A stretch of 64,000 nucleotides of DNA from Isochrysis galbana. Its lineage: Eukaryota; Haptophyta; Isochrysidales; Isochrysidaceae. The position numbers were made by a program, and so were the translations under genes. The notes beneath the pieces are model-generated. The model was not told the origin of the DNA. It ran no database searches and saw only the letters and a list, made by a program, of their open reading frames with translations. Below, one piece after another: positions 11,084-20,800 of this stretch. Each line of letters opens with the position of its first letter. The stretch's first letter is position 1. The stretch lies in assembly GCA_018136815.1 (NCBI GenBank), contig CM030934.1:1210979-1274978 (forward strand), written 5' to 3'.

Positions 11084-12006
11084 CTCACCGCGCCCGGTCC
11101 TACGCCCTCCGCCTCTCCGATTCGCGTTCCGTGCCCTCCACCCGTCAATTTCAAATGCCCGTCCTTGGCTTCCCCCGTTCCCCCGATGAGCCCGATCTGG
11201 ACCCCCCGCGACGAACCGTGCGCCGCGCTAGCCGCTGGAGTGCGCCTTCGCGACTCGTTCCCAAAGACCAAAGAGGAAACGAGCTTCGCTACGACACTCG
11301 ACAAAAACAAGGGAGGCGAACCGGGGGTGGTGGTGGGTAGGTTCTGCATAGATGCGGGGATGTGTTGTGCTGGTGCGGGCGAGGGGCGCGTGCGCGTGCG
11401 ACCGGCGAAGAAGAGGGGAAGCGGCCCCCGCCCCCGCGCGGCGAGGGGGAGTGCGATTGTGCGATTGCCCTCTTCTTTTCTCCGGTACACTGCGCCCCTA
11501 GCTGCTCCGTCGCGGTTCACTAGCGCTAAACTAAAGCCCGCTTATATTGTTGGCGATCGGAAGAAAATTTCCCCCCGATAGCTCTCGGGGGCCCCCGATG
11601 GCTCCTGAGGGGTAACATGTACAATACTCAAAGTTATAAGGGTAAGGGCTCGAACGTTTCTGCCCTGCGGGCTGTGGGCGGTTGCTCAGCTGTTTCTCAC
11701 CCATCCACCCCCCACCGCCGGCGGCGCGCGCGGGCGGGCGTTTTGTTTTCCGCCCCCTCTTCCCCCCCTCCCCCCCTCCAGCCCCCCCCAGCGTTTCGCT
11801 GGAACGGTGCTGGAGAGAGAGGGCAGACAGAACAGAGAGCGAGCGAGCGAGTGAGTGAGCGAGGGGGGACACCGACCACCTCCTCTCTGCATCGCCAAGC
11901 CCTCCCCACCCTCTTGGCCTCCCCCCCCCCCGTCTCCCCCCCTTTCTTCTCAACCCGCCCCTCTCGGCCTGGCTCCGCGCGCGGCCTGATCAGCCTCACA
12001 CACCTC
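11084..12006. other. Intergenic and 5' region of CFAP91
   Basis: The sequence is GC- and C-rich, with a GA/CT leader close to the CFAP91 start. Frames crossing it are low-complexity. No independent gene is supported. Confidence 0.5.
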
Positions 12007-13968
12007 ATGAGGACAGAGTACGACAGCAAGTATTGCGCCGTGGGGCCCTCGCGCTCCACTGGCGGTGCGATGGGCTCAACGCTGCCAGACGCCATCGCGT
12101 TTGGCGGCTGGGTGGCACCAGGCGAGGGAAGGCTGCTGGTGGCAAGTGGCAAGGCGCCGGACAGCGCCATCATATCTGGAGCAAACCGCCACAAGTACCA
12201 CAAGCGCCCTGTCATCCCCTTCATGAATATGCAGCCACCAGAAGTGCTGTTTGCCAAGGACTCTGCAGACGAGGCGCTTGTGCCTCAGGAGCCTGAGCCA
12301 GAGCCAGCTTCCAAGGACGCAGGCGCGCAATCCACTTACCGCGAAGGTGTGGCGCAGACGGATCCGTACACCCCTGATTACATCGTGAAGGAGGGTGAGA
12401 ACCCCGAGCTACTACAGATCGCCAGTATGACATTTGCGAACGGCCAGCTGCCTGCAGGCCTCCGCGAGGTCGAGATGATTGAGCGAGCTCGGCAGAAACG
12501 TGCCTTCGAGGCCTCGCTCCCGCCAATCACTGACGAAGTATCGCTGGCGCTACGACGGAAGATGCTCTCCGAGCAGGAGATGAGGGAGTGGAAGGTTCGT
12601 GAAGTTGAGATGCTCGCCGATCAAGAGGAACGTCTCCAGAAGTTTGATGAGGAGCTGCGTTCGGGTGCTCAGGCACTCGAGTCAGCGTGGGAGGAGCGTG
12701 TCGAGCGCCTGCGGCAAACCAAATTGACTGAGAAGGACGCAGAGATTTCCATCATCCAGCGCCGCAGAATCAAGGCGCTGCGCAAGCTCTCCGAAGCGCG
12801 AAAGATCGCAGAGCTTGATCCCAAGGAGAAGCGCGATATCGTCAGCGAGTATGCGGACCATGGCTCCGAGGTGTATGCACCTCTTGCGCGCCATGGCCGC
12901 TCTCTTACAACAGACAAGCTTGCCAACCAGTACAATGCGCAGCCGGTGCAGCTTGAGACGTATGAGGGCATCCTTGATCTTGAACAGTCTCTCCCTCGCT
13001 CTGCATTCGAGGTATCCATCAGCAAACCAAAGAAGGGCAAGACGGTGGGCCTCAAGTCCAGAGCTGCTCAAAAGCTGCGTGACACACTCGACGAGACAGA
13101 CGCTGCGTTGCGGCTTGCCAAGCAGGCCAAGCCGTCTGAGCACGAGGCACGGGAGGCGATGCTCGCCAACTATCGCGATGCGAAGCCAATTGAGCGTCCG
13201 CCTACTCCGGAGGCCACACCTCAAGAGGGCAGCGACGAGGTGGAAGGAGCCATCTTGTTGCTCCAGCGCTTGCTGCGCGGCCGTGCTGTACAAAACATGA
13301 TGTACCAGGGCAAAGAGCGTCGTCTTGATCTCATTGAAGAACTCAGGTCGGAAGAGGGTGGAGCAGAGGATGCGACTGCGACATTGTCCGAGGTTGGTGC
13401 GGCCGCTGTTGCCGGTGTTGGGGGCTCCATTTTTGGTTCCGTCATCGGGGTGGCTCTCGACACCATGGCCAAGGAGTTGCGAGCGTTCAAGGAGGAGCGG
13501 CGCATCGCCGAATTTGTGGCCGCGGCGGAGAGGGAGCGGCGGACGCGTGAGGCTGAGGAATCCGGGAGACGGGCAGCTGAATTGTCCGCACGCGCTGAAG
13601 CTCAGGAGGGATTCCGCCAGATCATGCGCGTGCATGCGAACTCGGCAGTGAGCTATCTATCCGACATAATGAATGAGGCCGTCATGGAACACTCCTGTGC
13701 TGTCGCCTTGCAGGACGCACAGCGGCGCAAAACAGAACTCGATTCGGGCTTGGAGAAAGGTGGTAACGCGTTGCTTGTTGCGTCGGATCTTGTCGACAAT
13801 CTTGTCTACCCTGAGGTCATCCGGCAATTGGAGCGGCGTGAAGCTGAAGCGGAGGACAAAAAATTTTCCGCGGCTGCGCTGCGCTGCGTCGACGGAGCCG
13901 TCGAGACAGTACAGGAAAGGTTGGGATTCTTGGCGCAGCAAAAGGGAGAGGAACAAGAAGTCGCTTAG
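12007..13968 (+). CDS. CFAP91: Cilia- and flagella-associated protein 91 (CFAP91 / MAATS1 / AAT1)
   Basis: Single exon, 653 residues from the ATG at 12007. The open frame upstream is low-complexity and unlike the family. The family's central block is clear: a VAQTDPYTPDY motif, then PELLQIASMTFANGQLPAGL, the VEMIERARQKRAFEASLPP helix and LRRKMLSEQEMREWKVREVEML. It is followed by long charged coiled coil and, at about residues 413-435, an IQ-like helix (ILLLQRLLRGRAVQNMMYQG) typical of CFAP91. In model flagellates the protein is part of the calmodulin- and radial-spoke-associated complex at the base of the radial spokes and helps regulate axonemal dynein. The length is slightly below that of the human protein (about 767). 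With the WDR60-type gene it indicates a motile flagellum. Confidence 0.9.
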   Translation: MRTEYDSKYCAVGPSRSTGGAMGSTLPDAIAFGGWVAPGEGRLLVASGKAPDSAIISGANRHKYHKRPVIPFMNMQPPEVLFAKDSADEALVPQEPEPEPASKDAGAQSTYREGVAQTDPYTPDYIVKEGENPELLQIASMTFANGQLPAGLREVEMIERARQKRAFEASLPPITDEVSLALRRKMLSEQEMREWKVREVEMLADQEERLQKFDEELRSGAQALESAWEERVERLRQTKLTEKDAEISIIQRRRIKALRKLSEARKIAELDPKEKRDIVSEYADHGSEVYAPLARHGRSLTTDKLANQYNAQPVQLETYEGILDLEQSLPRSAFEVSISKPKKGKTVGLKSRAAQKLRDTLDETDAALRLAKQAKPSEHEAREAMLANYRDAKPIERPPTPEATPQEGSDEVEGAILLLQRLLRGRAVQNMMYQGKERRLDLIEELRSEEGGAEDATATLSEVGAAAVAGVGGSIFGSVIGVALDTMAKELRAFKEERRIAEFVAAAERERRTREAEESGRRAAELSARAEAQEGFRQIMRVHANSAVSYLSDIMNEAVMEHSCAVALQDAQRRKTELDSGLEKGGNALLVASDLVDNLVYPEVIRQLERREAEAEDKKFSAAALRCVDGAVETVQERLGFLAQQKGEEQEVA

Positions 13969-14652
13969 TATCCCATCACTTCTCGCTAGGCCACTAGCTT
14001 GAGGGTTGAGGCTAATTGGGAGTGCAAGCGAGCACATGCCCTCTTTGTTGTTGGATCGTACCAGCACCTCGCGCTTTCATGCTAGATATTCTTGGGAGTA
14101 CATATGTGGTCATCTGGCGTTCGGGCATGGTCGTAAAATTGTGCGTGGTGGGTGTGCACGTGCTGTTGACAAACCGTTTGAGAGCTTTGTGTTTGCGTGA
14201 ACAAGAGCCCTCCGTCCCAATGCCGTACGTAAGGTACACAAGGCCGACAACACGGTAACCCCCCCCCCCCCCCCCCCCTCGCGCGGCACTCCAATTGCAA
14301 AATGGGAAGTCCGGGGGACGCAGCCCCCCGGGCGATTTTAACAAGTTGTAGTGTAGTAGTGTAGTAAGAGCATCTTCTAACTAATTACTAATTAGAGGAT
14401 CTGTTGCTATGACTATGAGTAGTAGTAGCATACTATTAGTAGAATACAACTTGTCACGGGTGGTTTTGCGTGGTGTGCACCCTAGAACTTATATTGGGAT
14501 GAGGAGGGGGAGAGGGCCGCATGAGTCGAGCCGTGATCTCCCCCCTTCTCTCCTTGTTCCTTGTTCGCTTGTGTGAGTCTCCTACGCAATCCCCCCGTGT
14601 GTGCGTTTGATCTGAGCGTGATACTATTAGTGTGCCCTGTGTGGTCAGTGGC
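13969..14652. other. Intergenic, no gene recognised
   Basis: It contains a poly-C run (about 14260-14278) and AT-richer DNA at 14340-14450 with repeated GTAGTAGTG-like steps. No coding or RNA feature is supported. Confidence 0.5.
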
Positions 14653-14672
14653 CAACTTAGTTTATACTTGGT
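14653..14672 (+). other. Palindromic core site P3, directly upstream of the recombinase reading frame
   Basis: AACTTAG-TTTATA-CTTGGT, followed by CGCC and the ATG at 14677 of the MERA-type leader. It is the only palindrome in the window attached to recognisable recombinase coding sequence. Confidence 0.75.
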
Positions 14673-14676
14673 CGCC

Positions 14677-16045
14677 ATGGAGCGCGCCGCCGCGACTCCC
14701 CTCTCTTTCGGGCCCCCCGCCGAGGGCGCCCCCCCAGAACCCATGGAGCAGTCGCTAACGAAGCGACCGCGTCCGCCCGCGGAGGCCGAGCAGGTGAGTG
14801 CGACTCGCGTCGCGCCACACGGCCCGTGGCCTCGGCCACGCCACTCTCAGCACCTATGCTGGTCCCCCCCATGGGAGACAACAGGTTGTGGACCCCACCC
14901 GGCCCACACCAGACGAGACACAACAATCCTCCAACAGGCATGCCTTATGGCAGAGGCCTCACCCACCCTGGAGACGGCCGCGCCGCCTCGGCGGCGCGGC
15001 CTGAGACCGGGTGGCCCTTATGCCTCCTCTCGGCATCCTTGGGCGGCTGGACGGAAGGAGCAACGGCGGCGCGGCTGGCAGCTCAAGCCCGGGAGAACAC
15101 GACGTCTTACGCCTACGATAGACACTGGACGAGCTTCACCACATGGTGCGAGGAACAGACAGCACCTCAGCCCGCTCCCAGCGACACCGCAGATGGTGGC
15201 CGCTTACTTAGGCTACGTCGCCGAGAGGGGTACGGTGGCGGCGACCAGCTTGCAACCGTACCTCTCAGCCATCAACTCCATGCACGCGGACTTTGGCTTT
15301 GATAAGCCGGCCCAAGGCCACCTTGTAGCGCTCGTGCGCAGAGGTATGGCCCGCTCGCAAGCCCGCGCGCGCACCATCAGCACTCGCATTCCCCTCCCGG
15401 CGGAGGCGATATCACGCATTCTGGCGGGCGCGCAGCGGTCGCTGTCCCTGGCAGACTTGCGAGAGCATCTGGCCATCGCCTTAGCTTACTTGTTCATGGG
15501 CAGACAGGGTTCGACTACGCTACTCGCCACCTCGGGCCTTCGGGCTCGGCGGGCAATTCATGTGGCTGCGCCTCACGGAGAAACAGCGCAAGCACCTAGG
15601 GACTCGCCGAGTGATCCGCATCCCCATTCATCCGCCGCCGTCGCGAGGAATCCCGTCGTAAGTGCCCCTAATCGTCCAACTCGCCCGCCGCTTCCTGGAG
15701 CTCAAAGCGCAACAAGAGTACACACCCTTTCTGTTCCAGCTCGCAGGAGAGCGGCCACCCACCACCGCTCACATGTCCAAGTGGGTAGCCCACACGTTAG
15801 GTAGGTACGACATCGTAGCACCGGCTGGCTTCGCGTACCTAGGGCACTCGCTCCGATCCGGCGCTTCATCGGCGACCGAGACCATCAAGGTTCCCAGGGC
15901 CCGAGCCGACTGGCTCGGAGGTTGGGCGCCTGGCACAACCACTAGAGAGAAGCATTACATTGACCCCACAACAGGCCCGTCGACGGCGGCTTTCGCCCTC
16001 TTCGGTTGGTTGTTGGACCACGCCTATTCCATCGAAGATGTCTAG
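14677..16045 (+). pseudogene. Mobile-element tyrosine recombinase (integrase), decayed
   Basis: A 39-codon leader starts MERAAATPLSFGPPAEGAPP and ends at a strong donor-like CAG/GTGAGTG (14791-14800). The recombinase core follows in three frames. An N-terminal SAM-like part (YDRHWTSFTTWCEEQ) is in one frame to about 15180. VAAYLGYVAERGT through LAYLFMGRQGS is in a second frame to about 15515. MWLRLTEKQRKHLG and the C-terminal part are in a third, itself cut by an in-frame TAA at 15659-15661. The C-terminal catalytic signature is intact: HSLRSG (H-x-x-R), GGW and the Tyr in EKHYIDP; the Arg in MGRQGS may be the first catalytic Arg. Two shifts plus a stop mean this copy is not functional unless the assembly is wrong. 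Such enzymes move DIRS- and Crypton-type elements; the exact class is not assigned. Confidence 0.75.
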
Positions 16046-16048
16046 GCG

Positions 16049-16056
16049 CGCCCAAT

Positions 16057-16096
<40 letters not shown>

Positions 16097-16362
16097 TCCG
16101 TCGTACACGACGAGGGGTTCGGATGGCAAATGGCAAATACACCCACACCCATCCGGGATAGAAGCTAGACTCGAGCGAGTGCGAGTGTGAGGTTTCACAG
16201 TAACCCCCGTTCACACCGCACACCGCGCCAGGGGTCTAGACTTCTCTCTCGGCTTTCGCTCTCCCCACCCGACCCACCCATTGTTAGGCTGTGCGTGTGT
16301 GTGCCTTAGGAAGATTTAAGATTATCCTATAGGCAAATACACCCATCCGGGATAGAAGCTAG
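16049..16362. repeat. CT tract plus tandem duplicated flank of the LTR element
   Basis: A (CT)n tract lies at about 16058-16093. A segment GCAAATACACCC...GATAGAAGCTAG occurs at 16133-16168 and again at 16332-16362. The first copy continues into ACTCGAGCGAGTGCGA, which at the second copy is found only after the LTR element (17689-17704). The first copy is therefore a built-in empty site. Confidence 0.8.
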
Positions 16363-17488
16363 CGTTAGAAATTGTAGTCTTGTAAGAGGTGTCGTTGTCG
16401 CTTTGGATGGCAGCGAGCGAGACTTGGAAGGCTCGTTCAAAATGCTCGAATGGGCGACCGCGCTGTCCATCAAATGGGGGCGCAAGGGGGTATTTCTTGC
16501 GATCCCAGTCTTTATCCTGTGTAGAGAGCATGAAGGCATCATGAATTGTGCCTTCGCGTTCTTGGGAAAATTCTCCCAAAAGATCATGAGATGACGACGA
16601 AGTGGTGTCGAACGGTGGTTTGCCGAAGTTTGGCAGCTCACAGAAATTTGATCGAATTATAGGCGGGATTGAGAAAGGGGTCGAGCGCCGCGGAAGGATG
16701 GTGAATATCACGCGCGGTACGACCAGTCCTCGCCGAGTACGGCTGTCGGAGCGATGGAGATTGCACCAGATGGCTTCGGCGATCAGTGCATGTTCGCCCG
16801 CGGGATTAAAACAGAATTCCCAGTCGTCGTCTCCCCCAGGATAAAAATAGAATTGCCAGTCGTCGTCGGATGGTGCGGGGAAAAGTCCTCGGCCGGCCAG
16901 TTCCGCGCGGGGGGGTTCCCCTGCGGACGCTTCCTTGCGGGGCGAGGCTCCCACACGGTGCGCGCGCGGGGGGGGTTCCCCCCCTCCTCCCTCCGGAGTT
17001 CCTGTCGGCGTCTGCTGCGCGCGGGGGGGAATTCCTGTTCCCCCTCCGGAGGTCCGGTCGGCGTTTTCTGCGCGCGGGGGGGCGCGCGGGGGGGGTTCCT
17101 GCCCTCCTCCCACCGGAGCTCCTGTCGGCGTATTCTGCGCGCGGGGGGGAATTCCTGTTCCCCCTCCGGAGGTGCGGTCGGCGTGTTTTCCGCGCGGGGG
17201 GGGAATCTTAGATGCTGAGGGATGGATTTTGGGGTCATTCGATGTGGAATTGTGGTTTTGCCACCCTTGAACTGTCGAGTGCGGGCGGTTCTGGCTGTGG
17301 CTGTCACTGAAGTTGTTGGATGATTTGACCATGTGGTCCAGGTCCCACCACTTGGAGGAGCGTGTGGCGCGGTCGGCGGCCGCTGAGTCGAAGAAAAGAT
17401 TTTCAACGAATTTGTCGAGTTTATTCGTTATGGTGTTGTACCCTTGAGCGGCGTCGTCGAGCGCGCTGTGGTTGTAGAAGTTGGGGTG
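16363..17488 (-). CDS. Gag-like protein of the LTR remnant
   Basis: One long minus-strand frame runs through the element without stops. The C-terminal part has PPFDGQRGRPFEHFERAFQV, which looks like the capsid-type start found in Gag proteins (F-G...P...W/F-x-x-x-F). The middle is Pro/Gly-rich and made of imperfect repeats of about 65 bp (16890-17210) with runs of G/C. The start codon is not clear; the first ATG after the putative primer-binding site is near 17333. The assignment to Gag rests on position inside the element and one weak motif. Confidence 0.5.
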
Positions 17489-17683
17489 GTCTCTCGGCGG
17501 GGGTACCACGTTAGAAATTGTAGTCTTGTAAGAGGTCTTGTTGGCTAGCATCCCTAGCCACATACACCGGACGAGCCATGCACCAACCGCGCACACCCCC
17601 ATCGCGGGGTAGGGGCTCCGTTGCCGATGAGGCACGGTCCCTCAGCACTAGGATTAAACTAGGACAACAAGAAAACTCTGACA
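16363..17683 (-). mobile_element. Small gag-type LTR retroelement remnant
   Basis: GCTAG is duplicated at both ends (16358-16362 and 17684-17688), a 5-bp target duplication. On the minus strand the element begins TGTCAGAG. The likely 5' LTR is 17509-17683, and directly after it TGGTACCCCCGCCGAG has the TGG start expected of a primer-binding site. Only the last 28 bp of the LTR are found again at the far end (16363-16390), so the 3' LTR is mostly deleted. No protease, reverse transcriptase or integrase is present. Confidence 0.75.
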
Positions 17684-17874
17684 GCTAGACTCGAGCGAGT
17701 GCGAATACAAGTTACTTTAGCTCTTGAAGATCTATCGGCCGATGCGGTGGTTTTGAGCGGGGAGGCGCACGACGGCGCGGAAGGCGCGCGCGGGGGGGGG
17801 GGGGGGGGGGGGAGGGGGAGGGGCTGAAGGCAGACGGACGAGAGGGATCGGGCGGCCGCCGCTGCTCGAGTGCG

Positions 17875-20800
17875 ATGCGAATGGAGGGGGAGGCCGATGA
17901 TGGTGCTGGCGGGTCCGCCACCCTCGCCATCAGCAGGGACAGGGTGATGAGAGTGTTTGATGCAGTCGAGGCAGCAGAGCTCGACGCCGATGAGTTGTGC
18001 GTGGCGATACGGCGTGTGCCGCCTCTACGCGGTGCTCTTGTCCAGCGATTACAACGAGAGCTGGCCGATGCTGCCGGTGCCCCGCCCGAGTCGCTAGCCG
18101 CCGCCCTCGTTGTCGCCCTCGACGGGTGTGATGTGGCGCAGGCACAACGGTATGCATCCAGGCTGTTGGGCAAGGGTCAGGAAACGGTTACGAATCGCCT
18201 CGACGACGCCCTGCGTGCCTTCAGAATGCCTTCGCCAACGTGTATGGCACTGCTTGGTGCTATCCTTACATTGCGCGATGTCGAATCTCGTGATCCAACT
18301 CGGCTGGGAGCAGAGGCGATTGGGAGCCCTAGACATGAGCTTGCAAAGCACCCTATGGTGATGGAAGGGTCGCAGGCAGTGGAATCCTGTCACGACGCTC
18401 CCGACGGCGAGCTCATTGATATGCCAGATTCGCGTGGGGTAGAAAGCCGGCTTGCACTTGTCTGCAGACTGACAGCGATCGTGTCCGAGGATCTGCGCGC
18501 CACGACGTCTACGGATCGAGCCATGCTAATTGATTGTTGGGAATACTCAGGTCGGGCACCCTTGCCGCCATGGCTCACATCAGGCTCACCCGCTGCTACG
18601 ACTGCGCGCGCGAAGCTTACTTCGCTCGTAGGCGCGCTACGATTGACGGCTACGGCGTTAGCGAGAGCTACACCGTTGGGACTCGTCGAATGGCCTCCAT
18701 CATCGTTGCAAGTTCAACATTCTGGGGATGTTGACGTCAGCATTAGTATTGATCGCGACGCTTTGACTGCCACAAACATAGACGACACTTTTAATGCCCA
18801 ACTCTCTGACAGCATCATTCCTGCAGCGGTTGCATGCATTATTGCTGCACGCTCGTCTCATCTATCACAAACAACCGGAGTAAAGGGGGGACGAGCGTCA
18901 CGCCTAAGAAATGCGTCCGTGCCGATGTCTTTGGAAGCACTCATCGGCTACCTGGCGTCCGACCTAACGGTGTGTCCTCGTTGCGCTGCGGCTGCGCTGC
19001 TTGATATGGTAGCAGCACAGCGGATTGCTACTACAGCCAGTTGGATGTTACATGCTTCGCGTCTTTCCGCGCTCTCGTCCCTTCATCCGTCGGTGCGGTC
19101 CGGCAGGCTTGCCATGTCGCTTTCGGAGTATTTTCTACCGGCTCATCGAGAGTGTGCCAAACAGTTGAACGACCCCGAGATTATGGTTTGCAATCCTGGT
19201 GCTCGGAATTTTCTGCATGGCCAGCATTCTGGGGCCAGTGTCGCGCTGCAAGCACCCTCGTGGGGTGATAGGCGGCTGAAGAAACTCGTTGTCTGGGCTG
19301 CGCTACTCCATGCGGAAGAGGGAGCATGGCACGCATCAGACGACAAACAGATGGCGGCGGACTTTATCTCGCTGTTGGCCGCGGACCCATTTTGTCATTC
19401 GCAAGAAGCGACTGGCCAAGGAGAGGTTGCGCCCTTTATCTCAAGGATTGCACGAACATGGAGTCGCATCTGGGGGAAGAGACGTAGCACGGCTTCAATC
19501 TGCACTGAGACGACTGCACCCGACGGGTCCGGCCATGCATTCCTCGAGCTGGATGAGCTCATTGATTGCGGCTACGGAGGGGCATTAGCTGTGCGCACAG
19601 CAATGCACGCAGTGCGCTGCACTGGTGGCGACATGCCGCTCTCACGTTTGCTTGCGTCTCTTGAGGCTGAAGCCGCGCGAGGTACAGAGGCGGTGTTGAT
19701 CGCTTGTGAGAGGCTGCTCAAGATCTTGTTGAGCTTGCCGCTGCATTTGGACGCAGCCCGAGCCAGCGGTGAGACCCGAGAAGCCTTGCTACAAGCAGAG
19801 CAGGATGCGAGAGGTCTGTGTAATGTGTTGCCGCGGGACCGGTTGACGGCGGCAATGGCATCAGCCCTATTTTCGATTCTTGCCTGCCCTGCGACGTATG
19901 GCAAATGCAGAGCCCATGGGGAGCCTTGCACTTTTCTCGAGTCTCTCCCTCACCTCAACGATGCGCTGGGGGTTGTTGACTCCATCCTGCCCCCTGGGAT
20001 GGAGCTGGAAATCTTAAATGTTGCGCTAACTTCGGCAATGCTAGAGTCGCCCAGAGCTAGTATGGCAGACCCGACCTCTAACGACTATGTTGATACCCGT
20101 AGAGGCGGCTCGATAGGTATTGTGCTTGATGCCGCGTCGTGGCTCGCGACCCGCCTGGACTCGCCATTCCAATACATGCAATGGTTTTCGTGTTGCTTAG
20201 AGCGCACTATTAGATCACACTCCATATCGATGAGGCAGCCGCATGATGCCAGACTGCGCCTGCTGCATTCGGCTGCGGAGCGCGTTCGTTCGGGATGGGA
20301 AGCACCCCATGTGGTGCTGCAACAGTGCGCTGCTGCCACCACCGCATCTTCGAGCCATGGTCGTTCAGCCGATGTCTCAATGAGGTCACTTGCGACCTCG
20401 CTGGTGCAGGCTGCGCTTCGGGCCGGGATCAGGCCACGGCGTTCTATGCATGCCATCCTAGACGATTGTCATGGCGATACCATTCCTCCTTCCTTCAAAC
20501 CACCGGATGCGGAGGTTTTCGAGAGAGAGGAAGAGGCGAAGAGGCTCGAGTGGCTTTTGTCCCTTCAAGCTTGCGGAGATTTAGCACTCAGATCGTGTCT
20601 GCAGACATTGCTCTCTTCTGAATCCGGCGTTGAGCGATGGGATCATTTTGTTCGCCAATCTCTCCACCGCGAGATGCGACTTCTCCTTGCTACTGTCGAT
20701 GGTGCACGAGCACGCCTCCACGCTTGGCGGAGGCTTGCACTTCTTTTGAGCCGACTGTCGCGCTGGCGGCTCCCTGCGCGCGATGTGATACGTACTTTCA

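Noticed and set aside
10543-11520. A 325-codon minus-strand open frame
   Set aside because: It runs across the borders of the 534-bp MITE and its target duplication, so it cannot be a single ancestral gene.
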